From positions 620,001 to 684,000 of the forward strand of contig JACKPV010000022.1 in assembly GCA_024233305.1 (NCBI GenBank): a stretch of 64,000 bases of DNA. Direction: 5' to 3'. The notes under the pieces are model-generated. The model was given only the letters and a program-made list of their open reading frames with translations, was not told where the DNA came from and did not search any database. The translations under genes and the position numbers were made by a program. Positions 26,411 through 35,508 of the stretch are shown piece by piece (position 1 is the stretch's first letter; every line of letters starts with the position of its first letter). Source of the DNA: Verrucomicrobiales bacterium. Its GTDB lineage: Bacteria > Verrucomicrobiota > Verrucomicrobiia > Limisphaerales > J093.

Positions 26411-27112
26411 GTGAAGATTTGCGTGCATGGCATCCCCGGCTTTCCGCTGGGCAAACGGAACGTCAAGGATCCCCGGCTGGACCAGGCTCACGAACTGGTC
26501 GAGGCCAAGAAGAAGGTCTACGCCCAGGTGGACGCGGTCGGCGAGGACGACATGGTAACGGCGGACGCCATCCTCAGCGCCGAGGCCGCCTTTCCCGATC
26601 TGCTCCTGCACGATCTTGAGTTCATTGAGAACCGCCTGGGACGCGATCCTGTCGCGGCGGAAAAAGCCGTCCTCGACAAGCTGCAGGCCGAGCTCGAGGC
26701 CGGGCTCCCTGTCAACCGCGTGGCCCTTGTCCCCGAGGAGCAGGAGGCCATTGCCGCCCATCGGTTTCTGACGCAGAAACCGATTGTCATCGCGGGAGCG
26801 GGCGAGGAATCCGATCCCGATTCCCTGATTCTCCGTGCCTACACCCAGGGCGGGTTCATCAGCTTTCTCACCGTCGGCGGCAAGGAGAACCGGGCCTGGA
26901 CCATCGCCCAGGGCGCCACCGCCTGGGAGGCCGCCGGCGTCATCCACACCGATATCCAGAAGGGGTTCATCCGCGCGGAGATCATCAGCTTCGCGGATTT
27001 CGCGGCGGAGGGCGGCGAGACCGGGGCCAAGCGCGCCGGAAAGCAGCGACTTGAGACCAAGACCTACGTCATGCAGGACTGCGACGTGGTGAACTTCCGT
27101 TTCAACAAATAG
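26411..27112 (+). CDS. YchF/Obg-like relative lacking the GTPase P-loop (DUF933 protein)
   Basis: 233 residues, GTG start. The C-terminal half is clearly the DUF933/TGS-like domain of the translation-associated ATPase YchF: ISFLTVGGKENRAWTIAQG, AAGVIHTDIQKGFIRAEIIS, GAKRAGKQRLETKTYVMQD and DVVNFRFN. The middle (AILSAEAAFPDLLLHDLEFIENRLGRD) matches the YchF coiled-coil arm. The N-terminus, MKICVHGIPGFPLGKRN, stands where YchF has its G-x-x-x-x-G-K-S P-loop, but the loop, switch regions and NKxE-type base motif are absent. It therefore cannot bind nucleotide the usual way. It may still bind ribosomes through the remaining domains; a decayed copy is the alternative, though the frame is intact. 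Confidence 0.8.
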   Translation: MKICVHGIPGFPLGKRNVKDPRLDQAHELVEAKKKVYAQVDAVGEDDMVTADAILSAEAAFPDLLLHDLEFIENRLGRDPVAAEKAVLDKLQAELEAGLPVNRVALVPEEQEAIAAHRFLTQKPIVIAGAGEESDPDSLILRAYTQGGFISFLTVGGKENRAWTIAQGATAWEAAGVIHTDIQKGFIRAEIISFADFAAEGGETGAKRAGKQRLETKTYVMQDCDVVNFRFNK

Positions 27113-27139
27113 CCTCCCCCACCCGGCGGATTGGATCGC

Positions 27140-27345
27140 TAAGCCGGATCGATGTAACACGCGGTAGCCGCCGACGTGTAGTCGGCGCTGAAATCCAGGG
27201 GCTTACGCGGTCTCGCTGATTCCGACTGGCAGTCACGTTTTGGTGAATCGTCGCCCTCAGCAGCAGGCGTCCGAAAACCCGCTGAATCATGCGCCGGCTA
27301 CACGTCGGCGGCTACGACTTCCTGGATCGATACGGCCAAGGCTCA
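27140..27345. repeat. REPIN/BIME-like palindromic element, copy A
   Basis: Two inverted REP-like hairpins about 100 bp apart. The left inner repeat (27164-27188) and right inner repeat (27291-27315) are inverted copies matching at 24 of 25 positions. Each begins, read inward, with GTAG followed by a hairpin (stem CGCCGAC/GTCGGCG with loop GTGTA on the left, 27169-27187). Outer arms of about 23 bp are weaker inverted repeats. The right end, after a 6-bp insertion relative to copy B, coincides with the rmuC stop codon (27343-27345). The interior is about 80% identical to copy B by eye. Confidence 0.85.
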
Positions 27346-28761
27346 GGGCGCGGAAGGCGGCGCGTTCTCGGGCTCTGCTCCGGGCTCGGCCAACGGGAGG
27401 TCGGTGTCGCCGGCAAGCCGCACGACCCGGTTGGCGTAGCGGTTCAAGTGGCCGGTGGCGGTTTGATAGGCCTCTTGAGCCCGTTCGAGACCCCGGCCCA
27501 CCTCCTCGAAGCGTCGCTGGAAATGCCCGAAACTGTCCTGGGCGCGGCGGATTTCCCGCAGCGTGCCCTCGACGTTCCGCGCGAACTCGTACTGGCTGAT
27601 GCTCATCGCCACGGTCCGGAGCGTGATGGCCAGGGTGTTCGGCGAGACGGGAAAGACCTTGAGCTTGTGCAGCGCCTCGGTGAGCGCGCCATCGCGAATG
27701 ACCTCGAAGTACAGGGTCTCGCTGGGAAGGAACATCAGCGCCAGGTCGGTGGTACCCTGTTCGGGATGGATGTATTTTTCGCTGATGGACCGGGCCTGCT
27801 GGCGAACCGCGCTGGAGAGCTGCTTCCGGGCCTCGGCCAGCGCCGCCGGATCCGAGGATTCAAACAGCGGCAGGATCTGTTCGCGGTTGAACTTGCTGTC
27901 GATGGGCAGGACGTAGTTCGGGAAGCGCACGACGGCATCCACGGCCTCGCGTGATCCGGGCACCACGGGACATTGCTCGGTGTAGGCGGAAGCGGGAAGG
28001 AAATCGGCCAGGAGACGGCCCAGTTCGGCCTCGCCGAAGCGGCCCCGAAGGTGGGGCAGTTTGAGCAGGCTGTTCAACTCGTTGATCGAGTTACCCACGA
28101 CGCCGACGTTGCGGAGCTGTTCCTCGGCGGCGCGGAGGTGTTCCTGGACCTTCTGGAAGTGGGCGAATCCCTCCTGGATGTTCTTCTCGAGCTTCTGCTG
28201 CACCTGCTGGTTGATGGCTTCGAGGCGCTCGTCCACGCGGCTCCGGATCTGCTCGAGCTGGGCTCCGGTGCGCTGTTCCATTCCCTCCACGCGCTTCAAC
28301 AGCGACGCCGCTGTCTCGGTGAGCGTGCGGGCGAGTTCCTCGCGAGCTTCCCGGGCGGATTCGCCCTGGCGGCGGGCAACGGCATCCAGGCGCCCCTCGA
28401 TGGTCTCGCGCAGACGCTCGAATTTCTGCTCGATCGAGGCCGACGTCTCGCCCAGCCGACGCCCCTGTTCGGCGCGTCCCTCCCCCAGCTCCCGGGCCAG
28501 CACATCGCGCGTACCCACCGCCGCCGCCTGCAAGCGCTCCGCCAGATCGGCGCGCAGCTCGCCCTTGACCTGCTCGATCCGCGTGGCCAGATCCGTGTGA
28601 TTCTGCCGCACCAGGCTCTCCAGGCCGTCGCGGGTTTCGACCAGGCGGCCGGCCATCGCCTCCGCGGCAGCCCGGCCATCGCGTCGGTGCACCAGCCAGC
28701 CCAACAGGCCAAAGCCCGCGAGCATCACCGCCACCAGCACGAGGAATTCCGGCGTGTTCAT
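27343..28761 (-). CDS. rmuC: DNA recombination protein RmuC
   Basis: 472 residues. A short N-terminal membrane anchor (FLVLVAVMLAGFGLLGWLV) is followed by a long coiled coil (about 30-215) and the RmuC nuclease-like domain: LPHLRGRFGEAELGRLL, the DAVVRFPNYVLPIDSKFNRE core, TTDLALMFLPSETLYFEV and PNTLAITLRTVAMS. E. coli RmuC limits inversion events at short inverted repeats and acts with nucleases. The ATG at 28761 sits right before the anchor. The stop codon coincides with the right end of palindromic copy A. Confidence 0.93.
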   Translation of the reverse strand: MNTPEFLVLVAVMLAGFGLLGWLVHRRDGRAAAEAMAGRLVETRDGLESLVRQNHTDLATRIEQVKGELRADLAERLQAAAVGTRDVLARELGEGRAEQGRRLGETSASIEQKFERLRETIEGRLDAVARRQGESAREAREELARTLTETAASLLKRVEGMEQRTGAQLEQIRSRVDERLEAINQQVQQKLEKNIQEGFAHFQKVQEHLRAAEEQLRNVGVVGNSINELNSLLKLPHLRGRFGEAELGRLLADFLPASAYTEQCPVVPGSREAVDAVVRFPNYVLPIDSKFNREQILPLFESSDPAALAEARKQLSSAVRQQARSISEKYIHPEQGTTDLALMFLPSETLYFEVIRDGALTEALHKLKVFPVSPNTLAITLRTVAMSISQYEFARNVEGTLREIRRAQDSFGHFQRRFEEVGRGLERAQEAYQTATGHLNRYANRVVRLAGDTDLPLAEPGAEPENAPPSAP

Positions 28762-28858
28762 GTCCCCGCCATCCTGCGGCGACGCCCCACGAACGGAAGC
28801 CCAAATCCGTGCCGCTGGCTTGAAAGCGGAAAGTAGCGCACTTTGGAACCGATATCCT

Positions 28859-30406
28859 ATGAACACCTCCAGACCAGCCTGGGATCCCAACGACTGGGTA
28901 AAACGTTGCGCGTGCTGCGGCCGGCGGATTCCGGAAGACCGCGAGGTCATCGGCATCAGCGCGAGGTTACGCCGCGGCACAATCCGCCGGGAGTGGTTCG
29001 CTGCCAATGCACCTCAGCCACGTGTGAAAACCCGAACCACGCTCGCCGCGCTGTTCCTCGCCAGCGTGACACTTGGCATCCTGGGCAACCCGGGCACGAG
29101 CCCGGTCCAACTGGCCTACACCCCCGCCCCGCCGGACAATCCCCTCAAGGGGTTCGTGCCGTACCTGCGTGACGAGCCGACCTTCCCCCACAGTCTGGAG
29201 TGGGACTATACGAAGCTTTCCGACCTGATGATCGGGCCGACGAACTTCAACTGGGCCCCCCTCGAGGCGAAGCTCGAGGCAGCGGCGTCGCGCGGGCATC
29301 AGCTCTATACGCGATTCTATCTCGAGTGGCCCGGCCGCTCGACGGGTGTGCCCCGCTACCTCATCGATTCCGGGTTGCTGATGCGGCGTTGGACCAACAC
29401 CAACACGCAGCCCTTCCCGCCGGCCGTGGACCACACTCCCGACTACGAAGACCCGCGGCTGCGGGCGGCGCTGACGAACTTCATCCACGCATTGGGCCGG
29501 CGGTACGACGGAGATCCGCGGCTCGGATTCGTTGGCCTCGGGTTGCTCGGCACCTGGGGCGAATGGCACAGCCACCCTCATGACCAGTGGTTCGCCTCGA
29601 AGACCGTCCAGCGCGAAGTCATGGACGCCTACGAAACGGCCTTTCGGCAAACCCGCCTCGTGGCCCGCTATCCTGCCGGCCCGGATGACCCTCGTTACGC
29701 CGACAACGTCCGGCGTGCCATCGGCTATCATGACGATTCGTTTGCCTGGGCCACCGTGCATACCGGCAGGAAGGGGGAGGAGTGGTTCTTCGAAACCCGC
29801 CTGCGTTCGTCCGGCGCGCTTGCCAAGTGGCGGACGCAGCCCATCGGGGGCGAGGTGCGGCCCGAGGTCTGGGAGTGCCTCTTTGACGAGGCGAGTTGCG
29901 TCCCGAAAGGCCAGGAGTTCGACCGCTGCGTGACCGTCACGCATGCTTCATGGCTGTGCAACGAGGGCGTGTTCCGTGGCAAAATCGATGGGGCCGCCCG
30001 CGACCGGGCCATTCGCGCGGTCCAGCGGATGGGCTACGAACTGCATGTTCCGCAAGCGAACCTGACACTCGCAAACGACCGGCTCACCGTCTCACTGATC
30101 GTGACCAACACCGGCGTTGCGCCGTTTTACTATGATTGGCCGGTGGAACTTGGAGCGCAGGACAGCGAAGGAAGACTCGCCGCCACCTGGCAGACCGATT
30201 GGAAACTGACCGGCATTCTCCCCGCCGCACCGGCCACGTTGTGGCGCTTCGACGCCGGGACTCGTGCGCTTCCGCCCGGCGCGTATCACCTGCTGTTGCG
30301 CATCCCCAATCCGCTGCTGAACGGCGCCGCGCTGCGTTTTGCCAACCAGAGCCAGGACCAGCATCGCGAGGGCTGGCTGACGCTGGGCGGATTTCAGCAA
30401 CCATGA
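28859..30406 (+). CDS. DUF4832 domain protein with N-terminal zinc-ribbon-like segment
   Basis: 515 residues. From about residue 85 it follows the DUF4832/glycoside hydrolase-like pattern: NPLKGFVPYLRD, LYTRFYLEWPG, GFVGLGLLGTWGEWHSHP (a Glu-containing barrel motif), ASWLCNEGVFRGK and a C-terminal beta domain with SLIVTNTGVAPFYYDWPVEL. A hydrophobic segment (TLAALFLASVTLGILG) precedes this, so it is probably exported. Before that, residues 1-50 hold WVKRCACCGRRIPEDREV, a CxxC knuckle that is odd in front of a signal. A GTG at 29024 begins right before the hydrophobic segment and may be the true start, which would leave the CxxC region untranslated or separate. Substrate unknown; a glycan is likely. 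Confidence 0.8.
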   Translation: MNTSRPAWDPNDWVKRCACCGRRIPEDREVIGISARLRRGTIRREWFAANAPQPRVKTRTTLAALFLASVTLGILGNPGTSPVQLAYTPAPPDNPLKGFVPYLRDEPTFPHSLEWDYTKLSDLMIGPTNFNWAPLEAKLEAAASRGHQLYTRFYLEWPGRSTGVPRYLIDSGLLMRRWTNTNTQPFPPAVDHTPDYEDPRLRAALTNFIHALGRRYDGDPRLGFVGLGLLGTWGEWHSHPHDQWFASKTVQREVMDAYETAFRQTRLVARYPAGPDDPRYADNVRRAIGYHDDSFAWATVHTGRKGEEWFFETRLRSSGALAKWRTQPIGGEVRPEVWECLFDEASCVPKGQEFDRCVTVTHASWLCNEGVFRGKIDGAARDRAIRAVQRMGYELHVPQANLTLANDRLTVSLIVTNTGVAPFYYDWPVELGAQDSEGRLAATWQTDWKLTGILPAAPATLWRFDAGTRALPPGAYHLLLRIPNPLLNGAALRFANQSQDQHREGWLTLGGFQQP

Positions 30407-30734
30407 GCCCGTCCCTGGCCGGTCGGTCGGTCGGTACTTGTTTGAGTGCCACCCGGCCCAAGCCCATACTCGCCCCATGTCGGCCACCGAAACCACGCCA
30501 AGCCCGGCCCGGCCGCCCGGCACGGCTGATGGCGGGTCGTTTCCAATCCTCCTCAGCGCGAACCGTTGCCGCTCGGCCCCGCAGGACGGCAGACCGATGG
30601 TCCGCCAAGCGTCGCCGCTGCACCCGATTACCAGCCGGTTTCAAACCGCCTCGTGGCCGGGCTCCAGCCTCCAACGCACCGGCTCGCCGGAGCAGCCGGG
30701 CTGAGCAACCGCCGCCCCACCAGGATAACTTGTC
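30407..30734. other. Intergenic region, nothing recognised
   Basis: 328 bp. It contains a short GGTC tetranucleotide run (about 30421-30435). Small open frames here lack family features and are not supported. Confidence 0.45.
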
Positions 30735-32189
30735 ATGAGCACGATCCCCGCACCTCCCCGGAAACCCAGGTTCCACACGTCCGCCCTCGGTGCGGGTTGC
30801 CTGCTGGCCGCCTTGTTCCCGCTGCCTCTAAAGGCGCAGCCCCCGGCAGCACGCCCTGCCATCCCCGAGGCCCCGTCCGCGCTCGATGTGAAACGCGATT
30901 TCGGAGCCAGGGGAGACGGCGTCACGCTCGACACGGAGGCGATTCAGTCCGCGATTGACCGGTGCGCCACCGACGGCGGCGGGCAGGTGACGCTTCCAGC
31001 GGGACGGTTTCTCTCCGGCACCATCCGGTTGCGCAGTCGAGTCACGCTGAACCTCGAGGCAGGGGCGCGACTGGTCGGCGCCACGAATCTGAACAGCTAC
31101 TCGCAACCCGTGGTTCCCGCTTACCTGCCCGAGGCCAAGTGGGGCAAATGGCATCGCGGCCTCCTCGTCGCCGAAAGCGCCGAGGACATCACCATCACGG
31201 GCCCGGGCGTGATCGACGGCAACCGGGTCTTTGATCCGACGGGCGAGGAACGGATGCGCGGGCCGCACACCATCGTCTTCATCGACTGCCGCCGTTTCAC
31301 CCTGCGCGACGTGACCATTGTGGATGCTGCCAATTACGCGGTGTTCTTCCAGGCGAGCGACGATGTCGAACTGCGCAATGTGAAAGTCGTGGGCGGTTGG
31401 GACGGCGTCCATTGGCGCGGCGCCCCGGATCGTTGGTGCCACAATGTGAAAATCCTCGGCTGCCAGTTCCATACTGGCGACGACGCCATCGCCGGTCGCT
31501 ATTGGAACAACACCGTCATCCAGGACTGCCTGATCAACTCGTCGTGCAACGGCATCCGCCTCATCGGCCCGGCCACCCGGCTGACGGTCACGGGCAACCT
31601 GTTCCGCGGCCCCGGCGAGCAACCGCATCGCACTTCAGGCGAGCGGCGCCGCACCAACATGCTCTCGGGTATCATTCTCCAACCCGGCGCGTGGGATGCC
31701 ACGCGCGGTCCGCTTGACGAGGTGTTCATCGCTGACAACGTGATGGAAGCGGTTGCTTCCCCTGTCACCCTCTGGACCAAACCGGGCAACCGCGTGGGCA
31801 AAGTAACGATCAGCGGACTCGAAGCGACCGGCGTGTACCGCGCCGCTTTCTCCGCCGAAAGCTGGGCCGACGAGCCGATCACCAACGTCGTCTTGCGCGG
31901 CGTGCGCGCGGAGTTCACCGGCGGTGGCGAAGCGTGGACCGACGCGACGGTGCGCGGCCCCGGCGTGGATCCGCGACCGCTGCCGGCCTGGGGCTTCTAT
32001 GCGCGCAACGTTGAGCATCTCACGTTGGAGGATGTTCGGCTGAGCCTCGCCAGGGACGACCCGCGTCCGGTCATCCACGCCGAGCAGGTTGGCGAGTTGA
32101 GGCTGGATGGGGTCAAGTTCCCGCGGGTACCGGGCGTCATGAATACCATCGTCACCAACGCGGTCGGCTGCGTGATTCAGACGCCATGA
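30735..32189 (+). CDS. Exported right-handed beta-helix protein, glycoside hydrolase family 28-like
   Basis: 484 residues with a signal peptide (GAGCLLAALFPLPLKAQP). The N-terminal pectate-lyase-superfamily segment is clear: DVKRDFGARGDGVTLDTEAI, AIDRCATDGGGQVTLPAG and FLSGTIRLRSRVTLNLEAGA. A beta-helix with repeated V-T-I strands follows. A polygalacturonase-like active-site region reads FHTGDDAIAG, retaining the paired Asp, but the GH28 GHG and RIK motifs are not recognisable (SSCNGIRLIG stands near where they would be). It probably acts on a glycan, but true galacturonase activity is doubtful. Downstream of the DUF4832 gene on the same strand with a 328-bp gap. Confidence 0.82.
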   Translation: MSTIPAPPRKPRFHTSALGAGCLLAALFPLPLKAQPPAARPAIPEAPSALDVKRDFGARGDGVTLDTEAIQSAIDRCATDGGGQVTLPAGRFLSGTIRLRSRVTLNLEAGARLVGATNLNSYSQPVVPAYLPEAKWGKWHRGLLVAESAEDITITGPGVIDGNRVFDPTGEERMRGPHTIVFIDCRRFTLRDVTIVDAANYAVFFQASDDVELRNVKVVGGWDGVHWRGAPDRWCHNVKILGCQFHTGDDAIAGRYWNNTVIQDCLINSSCNGIRLIGPATRLTVTGNLFRGPGEQPHRTSGERRRTNMLSGIILQPGAWDATRGPLDEVFIADNVMEAVASPVTLWTKPGNRVGKVTISGLEATGVYRAAFSAESWADEPITNVVLRGVRAEFTGGGEAWTDATVRGPGVDPRPLPAWGFYARNVEHLTLEDVRLSLARDDPRPVIHAEQVGELRLDGVKFPRVPGVMNTIVTNAVGCVIQTP

Positions 32190-32413
32190 ATCCGACCTCC
32201 AGGCGAGGCCCCTGATCGGATGCGGCGCTGGGAGCGATGGCCCCCCGCGCTGGCCCGGACCCGGCGGCGCGCGCGCCAACTCGCTGGCGCCGCTGGAAGT
32301 AAGGCTTACTGCGGGTTGAATTCCGCGGTCCGAAAGAGCTGTGATGCGCTCGGCCGTCCGGCGGGGGGGGCTTCCCGCTTGCGTGGCTCCGCGGAGCTTC
32401 CTACTGTGAACCC

Positions 32414-33037
32414 ATGAAAAGCACGTGGATGCGCCGTTGGGGAGCGCGATGGATTCAACCGGTTTGCGGTCTGCTCATGCTGTGCGTCGCGGTCGCCCAG
32501 CCGATCACGGTGGCCGAAGCGCGGGCCTTGCAGGAGGAGTTCGAACAACGCTATCAACGGCTCAGCGGCATGGTCGAGGATCTGCTGGCAGCCCAGGCCA
32601 CCATGCAGAAGCGCCTGGAAGCGCTGGCGGGAGAGGTGCGCGGCGTGCGTGACGTCCAGGGACGCCGGCCAGCGGACGTGGTAACATCGGACGAGCTGAA
32701 CCGCGCCATTGAGGGGCTGCGTACCGCCATCAACAAACAGCGGGAGGAGGATGGCCGGCAGGTGCTCGATGAACTCAAGCGCATCAACGCCGCCGTCGCC
32801 AAGCTGGGCGACACCTCCCGGCGCCCCGCGGAACCGGCTGCCAAGCCGATTCCCACCACCGGCTATGACTACGTCGTCAAGGAGCGGGACACGTTGATCG
32901 CCATCGTGCAGGCCTACCGCGATGCCGGCGTGAAGGGGTTGACCGTGGACCTCGTGCTCGAGGCCAACAAGGGGTTGAAGCCCGAGCGCCTGATCCCCGG
33001 AAAGACCATCTTCATCCCGGACCCGGACAAGCGCTGA
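32414..33037 (+). CDS. Secreted coiled-coil protein with C-terminal LysM domain
   Basis: 207 residues. Signal peptide (WIQPVCGLLMLCVAVAQ), then heptad-like coiled coil from about residue 38 to 125 (LQEEFEQRYQRLSGMVEDLL, INKQREEDGRQVLDELKRIN), a short Pro-rich linker and a C-terminal LysM-type domain: DYVVKERDTLIAIVQAY, LVLEANKGLKPERLIPG and KTIFIPD. LysM binds peptidoglycan, so this may be a periplasmic or cell-wall-associated structural protein of the YgaU/FimV kind. The start is chosen at the Met directly before the signal. It is followed on the same strand after 73 bp by the glycosyltransferase gene. Confidence 0.8.
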   Translation: MKSTWMRRWGARWIQPVCGLLMLCVAVAQPITVAEARALQEEFEQRYQRLSGMVEDLLAAQATMQKRLEALAGEVRGVRDVQGRRPADVVTSDELNRAIEGLRTAINKQREEDGRQVLDELKRINAAVAKLGDTSRRPAEPAAKPIPTTGYDYVVKERDTLIAIVQAYRDAGVKGLTVDLVLEANKGLKPERLIPGKTIFIPDPDKR

Positions 33038-33110
33038 TCCGCGCCGCCTCACCGGTCGGCGGATGGCCCGGCGCCCGGATCCGGCGGCGGGCCTTCCCCG
33101 AACTCTGCGC

Positions 33111-33932
33111 ATGCCCGACGAAGCCCCCAGTCTATTGCTGCTGATTCCCGCTTACAACGAAGCGGAACGGATCGGCCCCGTGCTGCGGGAGTATGCGGCG
33201 CATCTGCGCGCCCACTTCCAGGGCCGGTTCCGCCTGCTCGTGGTGCTGAACGGCTGTGTGGATGACACGCTCGAGGTGGTGCGCCGGGCGGCGGCCGAGT
33301 TCCCGGAAATCGCCTGGATCGACTTCCCCGGACGGATCGGCAAGGGAGGGGCGTTGATCGAAGGACTGCGCCGCGGCGGGGACATGGAATGGATCGGCTA
33401 CGTGGACGCGGACGGAGCGACCTCGCCGGCGGCCTTCGCCCAACTCATCGAACATCTGGACGAAGCCGAGTGCGTGATCGGATCCCGTTGGCTGCCGGGC
33501 TCGGTGCTGCACGTCGCCCAAAGCGGTCAGCGGCGCTTCTTCAGCCGGGCCTTTCACCTGCTCGTGGAAGTGCTGTTCCGCATGGGGATCAAGGACACCC
33601 AATGCGGCGCGAAAGTGATGCGCCGGCGGGCGGTCGAGGCGATCCACTCGTGTCTGACGATTGCGGACATGACGTTCGACATCAATCTGTTGTATTCGCT
33701 GAAACGCAACGGATTCCGCGTTTTGGAAGTGCCCACCGAGTGGACCGACAAGCTGGGATCCAAGGTCAGCCTCAGCCGGGCCTCATTGGCTTGGTTCCTC
33801 TCGGTGGTCCGCCTGCGGCTGGTCTACTCGCCCTTCTATCGCTGGCTGGGCCCCGTCCGACCGCTGGAAGTCTGGCTGTACCGAAAGCTCGGCGCCCCAC
33901 CGCCGCTTTCGGCCAAACGGGGGTCGTCGTGA
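33111..33932 (+). CDS. Family 2 glycosyltransferase, dolichyl-phosphate mannosyltransferase-like
   Basis: 273 residues. GT-A fold motifs: LLLIPAYNEAERIGPVLREY (nucleotide-sugar binding), VVLNGCVDDTLEVV, IGKGGALIEGLRRG, and the DXD-type YVDADGATSP; a later acceptor region reads KDTQCGAKVMRRRAVE. It lacks C-terminal membrane helices, so it resembles the soluble catalytic type. It would transfer a sugar from a nucleotide donor to a polyprenyl phosphate or similar acceptor. The ATG at 33111 puts the first motif at residue 7; an in-frame ATG at 33063 adds 16 unconserved residues. Acceptor unknown. Confidence 0.88.
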   Translation: MPDEAPSLLLLIPAYNEAERIGPVLREYAAHLRAHFQGRFRLLVVLNGCVDDTLEVVRRAAAEFPEIAWIDFPGRIGKGGALIEGLRRGGDMEWIGYVDADGATSPAAFAQLIEHLDEAECVIGSRWLPGSVLHVAQSGQRRFFSRAFHLLVEVLFRMGIKDTQCGAKVMRRRAVEAIHSCLTIADMTFDINLLYSLKRNGFRVLEVPTEWTDKLGSKVSLSRASLAWFLSVVRLRLVYSPFYRWLGPVRPLEVWLYRKLGAPPPLSAKRGSS

Positions 33933-34208
33933 GCCACGCACCCCGGCCGGGACCATCCGCGGAAAGTGACCGCCCGCAGGAGCGGAGGCCCTGCGGAGCG
34001 GCCATCGAGTAGTCTGCCTTCCTGGGCCTCCGTTGACTTTGACCGGACCGACACGACGGGGCCGCGCGGGGAAGTCGTTCCGCCGGTGATGGCCAAAGAC
34101 TTGCGCGGTCGGCGCGCATTCAAACGGCTTGCTTCCCGGACTCAACAGTGTTGTTGTAGGGGTCGCCCATCGGCCGCTCCGGAAGCCCGGCCCGGCGGGC
34201 GACATCAC

Positions 34209-35213
34209 ATGAGCAAGCGAATTCACGGAACGGCGAGTAATCCGTGGTCAGGAACGCTGGCGGTTCTGTTGACCGCGGCGGCGGCAGGAACGTGGCCGGC
34301 TTGCGCGGTGACGTTCCTTTCGACGGACGACCCCACCTACAATGCGCCGGCACTTGGCGGCGACCTCCCGCCGGAGGTGGCTTCCTTCTGGATCTACGAG
34401 GGGCTCTGGGGGAACTTCCTCGGCACGGCGATCTCCCCCTACCACTTCATCACCGCGTCGCACGTCGGCGCAGGGGCCTCCGGCAACACCACCTTCACCT
34501 ACCAGGGCAAGGACTATCAGGCAACCCTGGTCGCCAACCACTCGAACGCGGATCTGAGCATTTGGGAGGTCGCGGAGCGCATGCCTTCCTGGGCGCCGCT
34601 CTGGACCTCCACCGGGGCCGAGGCAGGCAAGGAGTTGGTGGTGATCGGCCGCGGGACGCTGCGCGGCGCCGAGGTGATGGGCCCCAGTTCCTCCGGCGGG
34701 GAAGAGTTGAAAGGTTGGAGGCAGGGGGGCGCAGGAGGCACCCAGCGATGGGGAATGAACGAGGTCGCCGCGATCGGAGTGGATGGATCCGGCAACTCGT
34801 ACCTGGTGGCGGAGTTCGACGACCTGCACGGGACGGACCCTCTGTATCCCTACGAAGCTCACCTTACCGCCGGCGACTCCGGCGGGGCGGTCTTCATTCA
34901 GGACCCCGTGGATTCTCTCTGGAAGCTGGCCGGCATCAACGCCGGCGTCGACGGCTTGTACAGCCTTACCGGCGGCGCCGACACCGGCTTTCGCGCGGTG
35001 CTTTTCGACAAGGGAGGCCTCTACGTGGGCACACAAAACCAGTGGACTCCGGTGGCCGAGGGCCCAAACGATGTTCCGAGCCGGTTCTACGCCACCCAGG
35101 TTTCCGCCTATCAGGACTGGGTCCAGGCCCTCATCCCCGAGCCGCGCGCCTATGCGCTGGTCACCGGGGGACTCCTCATCGCAGAAGCGATTCGGCGGCG
35201 GGCGCGCCGATGA
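34209..35213 (+). CDS. Trypsin-like serine protease with PEP-CTERM sorting signal
   Basis: 334 residues with a signal peptide (LAVLLTAAAAGTWPACA). The chymotrypsin-fold triad is visible: His in FITASHVG, Asp in NADLSIWEV and Ser in TAGDSGGAVF. The C-terminus IPEPRAYALVTGGLLIAEAI ending RRRARR is a PEP-CTERM tag: PEP motif, hydrophobic helix, then Arg cluster. Such proteins are processed by an exosortase and anchored or released at the cell surface in exopolysaccharide-producing bacteria. No exosortase is in the window. A GC-rich hairpin (about 34162-34203) lies just upstream of the ATG at 34209; the longer in-frame extension to 33966 lacks a signal and is rejected. Confidence 0.85.
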   Translation: MSKRIHGTASNPWSGTLAVLLTAAAAGTWPACAVTFLSTDDPTYNAPALGGDLPPEVASFWIYEGLWGNFLGTAISPYHFITASHVGAGASGNTTFTYQGKDYQATLVANHSNADLSIWEVAERMPSWAPLWTSTGAEAGKELVVIGRGTLRGAEVMGPSSSGGEELKGWRQGGAGGTQRWGMNEVAAIGVDGSGNSYLVAEFDDLHGTDPLYPYEAHLTAGDSGGAVFIQDPVDSLWKLAGINAGVDGLYSLTGGADTGFRAVLFDKGGLYVGTQNQWTPVAEGPNDVPSRFYATQVSAYQDWVQALIPEPRAYALVTGGLLIAEAIRRRARR

Positions 35214-35508
35214 GCCCGCCGTCCTGCACGAGGGTTGGGGACGAAATGATGCGCCTCCGTCGCTGCGGCTTTCCGTGGGGCGCCGGGAGGCCGCAGCAAA
35301 AAATGAACAGTCTTCGCCAATTCAGGACGAGTGTGCCTCCCCGCGGTTGAGCTACAAATCTCCCCGGCGGTTGACCACGTCAGACGCGGTCGGGTGAATT
35401 CCCTGTTTCCGGTTCCTGCGGTGGTCCGGCCGGAATCCGAAGTGCGATTCCAGTCCGGCGCCCGGGAGCACGCTGTCCGGCCGCCGCCAGAATCGAGAGT
35501 GACAAGCC

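Noticed and set aside
30438..30704. Small proline-rich open frames between the DUF4832 and GH28-like genes.
   Set aside because: No start context, no family features, and composition typical of GC-rich non-coding DNA.
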